7,886 nucleotides of DNA from Desulfurococcales archaeon (GTDB lineage Archaea > Thermoproteota > Thermoprotei_A > Sulfolobales > Desulfurococcaceae): the NCBI GenBank assembly GCA_015521265.1, contig WAON01000230.1, positions 1 to 7,886 on the forward strand, written 5' to 3'. The notes beneath the pieces are model-generated. The model saw only the letters and a list, made by a program, of their open reading frames with translations, did no database searches and was not told where the DNA came from. The position numbers and the translations under genes are program-made. Positions 5,003 through 7,886 of the stretch are shown in pieces; within the stretch, counting starts at the first letter, position 1; every line of letters begins with the position of its first letter.

Positions 5003-7814
5003 ACTTCTTCATAAACCACCATACTGCTACTATAACTATTACTATTATTATTCCAACAGTAGTCCATAATACTACAGGTGATATTCCGCCAGCTGGACTC
5101 GTTGTTGTTGGACTGCCTGCTGGTGGTGTAGTTGTTGTTCCTCCTGGGCTTGTAGTGGTTGGCGAAGTTGTAGTAGTGGTTGTTGGACTCGTCGTTGTGG
5201 GGCTCGTTGTTGTTGGGCTAGTCGTTGTGGGTGTTGGTGTGGTCGTTGTTGGCGGTGTCCAGTTTGCTGGTGGTGTTTGTAGTTCTCCGGTTGATAGTTT
5301 TACGCCGCCGATTACTGCTAGTTTACCCGTGTTGGCATCGTAGCTGCTGAGCATGTTGTACTGGTCCTGTGCTGTTGGTGCTAGTAAGTCTACAATGTAT
5401 GGGAACACGCCTGCCTTCAATGCTTTTTCATCTGCTCCTCCGAATTCCCAGTCTGAAGCTGTTACGTTGAATCCTCTAACCTTTAATGGGGCGTATCCGT
5501 CGAATCCTGTTACTGCTACTACTGCGATCCAGTCTCCTATGTGGTCTACGTCGCTGAACACCGTTTTAGGTATTATTGCTAGGATTGAGTTCGTCGTATT
5601 GTCTCCCTTTACTACTAGTTTACCGTCTTCCTGTGATGCTATGATATTGTTTTGTGCATCATAGACTACCGCTTCCTGCCCCTGCGGTACCGGTGCTCCA
5701 GCCCATCCGGGTGCTAGTAGTATTGCGTAGTTCCAGCCGTGCCATATCCAAACGTTTAACCCGTAGGTTGAATAGTTCTTTGGTAGTGTGTTATCTGTTG
5801 TCAGTAGGTATATGTGTACGTATTGTACTGAGAACCCGTTGGGGCCGTTCCACGGGTTGTCTCCTAGATTGTTTAGGACTACTCTGAAGAATATGTGGGT
5901 GTCGTTCATGCATACTCTAAACTTTACCATATCGAATACTCCAGGCTTGAACTCGTCGTGTAGTGGATAGGTTACTGTTCCAGGCCCCTTATCGTCTCCG
6001 GTCGGGTCACTAATGTCTGCAACAACTGTTAGGCTTGGCGCAGCCGGCTTCAGCTTTATCAAGTAGCTAAACCACTTCACCATATTCTTAATGAACTTCG
6101 GGCCGTCGAGGCTTACATTGTGGTAGAACCATGAATACATTGGCTCGTAGTCGCCGTACGGTGATTCACCGCTTACAATAATCGTTACGTTATTATCCGA
6201 GTAGTGTTCAGCAGCAACCATTACGAAGGTGTGGTTTCCTGTACCCTTACCATAATCTAGCGGATCATATACCAGTGGCGGCGGCGGGTTGTTGTCTCCA
6301 ATATAACTCGTGTTATAGCTCCACACGATCCTAATTAGACCTGGGAAGGTCTCATTGACTGGGTTGTGATAGTTGCCGTTCTCATCAACCCAGATAACAG
6401 CGTCTGGCCCGTGCATTAGTACCGGCTTAGTAATACCCTGTGCAATTACCTCAGTGTGAAGGCTCGGCACGTTATCGGGCATAACCCTCGTCAATACACG
6501 GTAGAAGGCTCCTGCATTATGATAGTCGTCGTATACTGCGCCATACTCAAGCCTCAGCTTTGCACCGATGAAGTCGAGTAGGTCATTACAGGCCTGCTGT
6601 ACTGTTGGGCCCGATCCATAATCGCTGTCCCCAGCTACCCACAGTATCTTGTTACCCTGGTTTAGCCAGTTCTGTATAGCAGTCATCTCGTCCGGTGAGA
6701 ACCCTGTTCCAGGCTGTCCAATTATTAATACGTCTACGTCTGCTAACACGTCAGGCGTGATCGCGCTCGTTATCTCCTTCCATTTAACCCATGTAATGTT
6801 TCCTTCAATGTATGATAGGTACTTATCGTTTTCACCATGTGACAAGTCTACTGCAACAACCATTTTCCTAGTAGGTGCTGCAGGTGCCGGCGGCTTTATG
6901 AGGTATTGGAACCATGTTATCATGTTCTTAATGAACTGTGGACCATCCAAGCTCACATTGTGATACATCCATGAATACATAGGCTCATAATCACCATATG
7001 GCGACTCACCGCTGACGACAATAGTTACATTGTTGTCAGAATAATGCTCTGCAGCAACCATTACGAATGTGTGGTTTCCTGTACCCTTACCATAGTCTAA
7101 GGGGTCGTAGACTAGTGGTGCTGGCGGGTTGTTGTCTCCAATATAGCTTGTATTGTAGCTCCACACGATCCTTATAAGGCCTGGGAATGTTTCGTTAACG
7201 GGATTATGATAATTACCATTCTCATCGACCCAGATAACAGCGTCTGGCCCGTGCATTAGTACCGGCTTAGTAATACCCTGGGATATAACATCTGTATGTA
7301 GAGATGGCACATTGTCAGGCATTACACGTGTTAGTACACGGTAGAATGCTCCCGCATTGTTATAGTCATCATATACTGCAGCGTATTCAAGCCTTAGCTT
7401 AGCGCCTATAAAGTCTAATAAGTCGTTACAAGCCTGCTGCACAGTAGGACCAGATCCATAATCGCTATCTCCAGCAACCCATAATACTTTATTGCCTTGA
7501 TTTAGCCAGTTCTGTATAGCAGTCATCTCGTCCGGTGAGAACCCGGTTCCGGGCTGGCCTATGATGAGGACGTCTACGTCCGCTAGGACATCTGGTGTTA
7601 TTGCAGTAGTTATTTCTTTCCATTTAACCCATGTTATGTTGCCCTCGATATATGATAGGTACTTGTCGTTCTCGCCATGCGATAGATCGACTGCTACTAC
7701 CAGCTTTCCGCCTGAATAGTTTACCGTGGGCTGTCTTAGTGCTGATGTGAAGGGTACTGCTAGGGATAGGATTAGTACTGTTAGTAGTATTAGGAATAGT
7801 GCCTGCTTATACAT
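5001..7814 (-). CDS. Surface protein: two tandem GATase-like domains, glucodextranase-C domain, Ser/Thr/Pro stalk, membrane anchor
   Basis: A 937-residue surface protein. Residues 1-25 are a signal peptide (ending TSA). Two 280-residue units start at 37 and 317 and are about 95% identical. Each has alternating hydrophobic strands, a DLSHGE motif, the strand DVLIIGQPG and then GDSDYG, resembling the flavodoxin-like GATase/DUF4350-type fold. No catalytic GATase Cys is evident at the turn (GDSDYG instead), so a binding or structural role is likelier than amidotransfer. Residues ~594-840 match the glucodextranase C-terminal module (PF09985 type) by the DPTGDDKGPGTVTYP start, the NPWNGPNGFS segment and DWEFGG; this module accompanies archaeal and bacterial amylopullulanases and glucodextranases. 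A Ser/Thr/Pro stalk (853-909), a membrane helix (911-934) and a MKK end follow. I infer a cell-envelope or polysaccharide-binding protein; no glycosidase domain is visible. The ATG start is supported by GGGTGGA six bases upstream. Family assignments are from memory of motifs. Confidence 0.85.
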   Translation of the reverse strand: MYKQALFLILLTVLILSLAVPFTSALRQPTVNYSGGKLVVAVDLSHGENDKYLSYIEGNITWVKWKEITTAITPDVLADVDVLIIGQPGTGFSPDEMTAIQNWLNQGNKVLWVAGDSDYGSGPTVQQACNDLLDFIGAKLRLEYAAVYDDYNNAGAFYRVLTRVMPDNVPSLHTDVISQGITKPVLMHGPDAVIWVDENGNYHNPVNETFPGLIRIVWSYNTSYIGDNNPPAPLVYDPLDYGKGTGNHTFVMVAAEHYSDNNVTIVVSGESPYGDYEPMYSWMYHNVSLDGPQFIKNMITWFQYLIKPPAPAAPTRKMVVAVDLSHGENDKYLSYIEGNITWVKWKEITSAITPDVLADVDVLIIGQPGTGFSPDEMTAIQNWLNQGNKILWVAGDSDYGSGPTVQQACNDLLDFIGAKLRLEYGAVYDDYHNAGAFYRVLTRVMPDNVPSLHTEVIAQGITKPVLMHGPDAVIWVDENGNYHNPVNETFPGLIRIVWSYNTSYIGDNNPPPPLVYDPLDYGKGTGNHTFVMVAAEHYSDNNVTIIVSGESPYGDYEPMYSWFYHNVSLDGPKFIKNMVKWFSYLIKLKPAAPSLTVVADISDPTGDDKGPGTVTYPLHDEFKPGVFDMVKFRVCMNDTHIFFRVVLNNLGDNPWNGPNGFSVQYVHIYLLTTDNTLPKNYSTYGLNVWIWHGWNYAILLAPGWAGAPVPQGQEAVVYDAQNNIIASQEDGKLVVKGDNTTNSILAIIPKTVFSDVDHIGDWIAVVAVTGFDGYAPLKVRGFNVTASDWEFGGADEKALKAGVFPYIVDLLAPTAQDQYNMLSSYDANTGKLAVIGGVKLSTGELQTPPANWTPPTTTTPTPTTTSPTTTSPTTTSPTTTTTTSPTTTSPGGTTTTPPAGSPTTTSPAGGISPVVLWTTVGIIIVIVIVAVWWFMKK
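5088..5258 (-). repeat. Ser/Thr/Pro stalk with SPTTT pentapeptide repeats
   Basis: Residues 853-909 of the 937-residue surface protein are almost entirely Thr, Pro and Ser, with several copies of the pentapeptide SPTTT (15 bases each, with third-base variation) broken by short Gly/Ala-Pro spacers. This is the stalk between the glucodextranase-C-type domain and the membrane helix, and it is probably O-glycosylated. The tract differs from the nearly pure Thr stalk of the neighbouring phosphoesterase. Confidence 0.85.
6054..6866 (-). repeat. Tandem coding repeat, second copy (residues 317-587)
   Basis: Second of two large in-frame repeats in the 937-residue surface protein gene. It aligns with 6894..7706 at a constant offset of 840 bases with no insertion or deletion. 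Hand comparison gives 165 base differences in 813 (about 80% identity) but only 14 amino-acid differences in 271. Most differences are at third codon positions. Six sequons are conserved: N339, N487, N501, N527, N542 and N566. Confidence 0.95.
6894..7706 (-). repeat. Tandem coding repeat, first copy (residues 37-307)
   Basis: First (N-terminal) copy of the 840-base repeat. It differs from the second copy at residues 38, 70, 110, 145, 152, 175, 178, 232, 266, 283, 293, 299, 300 and 303, mostly conservatively. Five of these fall in the last 25 residues, beside the linker. Its sequons are N59, N207, N221, N247, N262 and N286, each with a partner 280 residues later in the second copy. Confidence 0.95.
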
Positions 7815-7870
7815 GATTTATCCACCCATAATTACTATGTTATACATTACCCTTAGCTATTTTAATCTTC
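7815..7870 (-). promoter_or_regulatory. Promoter and ribosome-binding site of the 937-residue surface protein gene
   Basis: On the minus strand GGGTGGA (7827-7821) sits six bases before the ATG, a good archaeal Shine-Dalgarno site. Further upstream GAAGA (7870-7866) followed by TTAAAATA (7865-7858) resembles a BRE plus TATA box. Its spacing predicts a transcription start near 7835 and a leader of about 20 bases containing the ribosome-binding site. A second TATA-like stretch (7848-7840) would start transcription almost at the ATG and is less compatible with the ribosome-binding site. Confidence 0.5.
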
Positions 7871-7886
7871 ATTGTTGTGTAATACC

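Noticed and set aside
5155..6963. Several plus-strand frames of 60-104 codons opposite the 937-residue protein
   Set aside because: They follow the repeats and Thr codons of the real gene on the other strand (for example Val/Gly runs from the stalk) and show no independent domain or start signal.
6054..7706. Tandem repeat as an assembly duplication
   Set aside because: The copies differ at about 20% of bases, mainly silently, with the frame intact. A misassembly would give near-identical copies.
1..7886. tRNA, rRNA, insertion sequence, CRISPR array or toxin-antitoxin pair
   Set aside because: I saw no cloverleaf, rRNA-like sequence, transposase, terminal inverted repeats or spacer array. 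The PIN domain is fused to a large ATPase, so it is not a VapC-type toxin.

Overview
The window looks like a hyperthermophilic Thermoproteota (crenarchaeal) genome fragment, most likely of the Desulfurococcales. The evidence is an archaeal Hjc Holliday-junction resolvase, a PIN-ATPase-KH protein of the archaeal COG1855 type, frequent GTG/TTG starts, AGG/ATA/CTA-rich codon use, GGAGG/GGTG ribosome-binding sites, and surface proteins with Thr-rich stalks and a C-terminal membrane anchor. The genus cannot be fixed from the sequence. The first 20 bases are not genomic: they are the Tn5/Nextera transposon end left by library preparation, so this is the edge of an assembled contig.

Layout. After the adapter comes a PIN-domain ATPase with a KH-like tail (66..1637, +). 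It is followed after 13 bases by a small unrecognised protein with one N-terminal membrane anchor (1651..2214, +). That gene runs tail to tail, with a 6-base overlap, into hjc (2209..2664, -). A 113-base AT-rich divergent intergenic region (2665..2777) separates hjc from a large secreted, membrane-anchored calcineurin-like metallophosphoesterase (2778..4961, +). A 39-base gap holding a symmetrical A/T hairpin that could terminate both genes then leads to a convergent gene (5001..7814, -). That gene encodes a 937-residue surface protein with two nearly identical 280-residue domains, a glucodextranase-C-type domain, a Ser/Thr/Pro stalk and a C-terminal membrane anchor. Its promoter and ribosome-binding site lie at 7815..7870. 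There is no gene-free stretch longer than 113 bases.

The two right-hand genes build the same kind of object: signal peptide, large extracellular part, Thr-rich (presumably O-glycosylated) stalk, one C-terminal membrane helix and a Lys-Lys end. They probably both project from the cell membrane into the space under the S-layer. One is a predicted metal-dependent phosphoesterase; the other is probably a carbohydrate- or envelope-binding protein with no recognisable catalytic site. Whether they work together is inference from adjacency and shared architecture.

The most notable signal is inside the 937-residue protein. The two tandem domains are about 95% identical in protein (14 differences in 271 residues by hand count) but only about 80% identical in DNA (165 differences in 813 bases). 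They have no insertions or deletions, all six N-glycosylation sequons are kept in both, and there are isolated blocks of perfect DNA identity of 53 and 44 bases. This suggests an old duplication held nearly fixed at the protein level, perhaps with short gene-conversion tracts.
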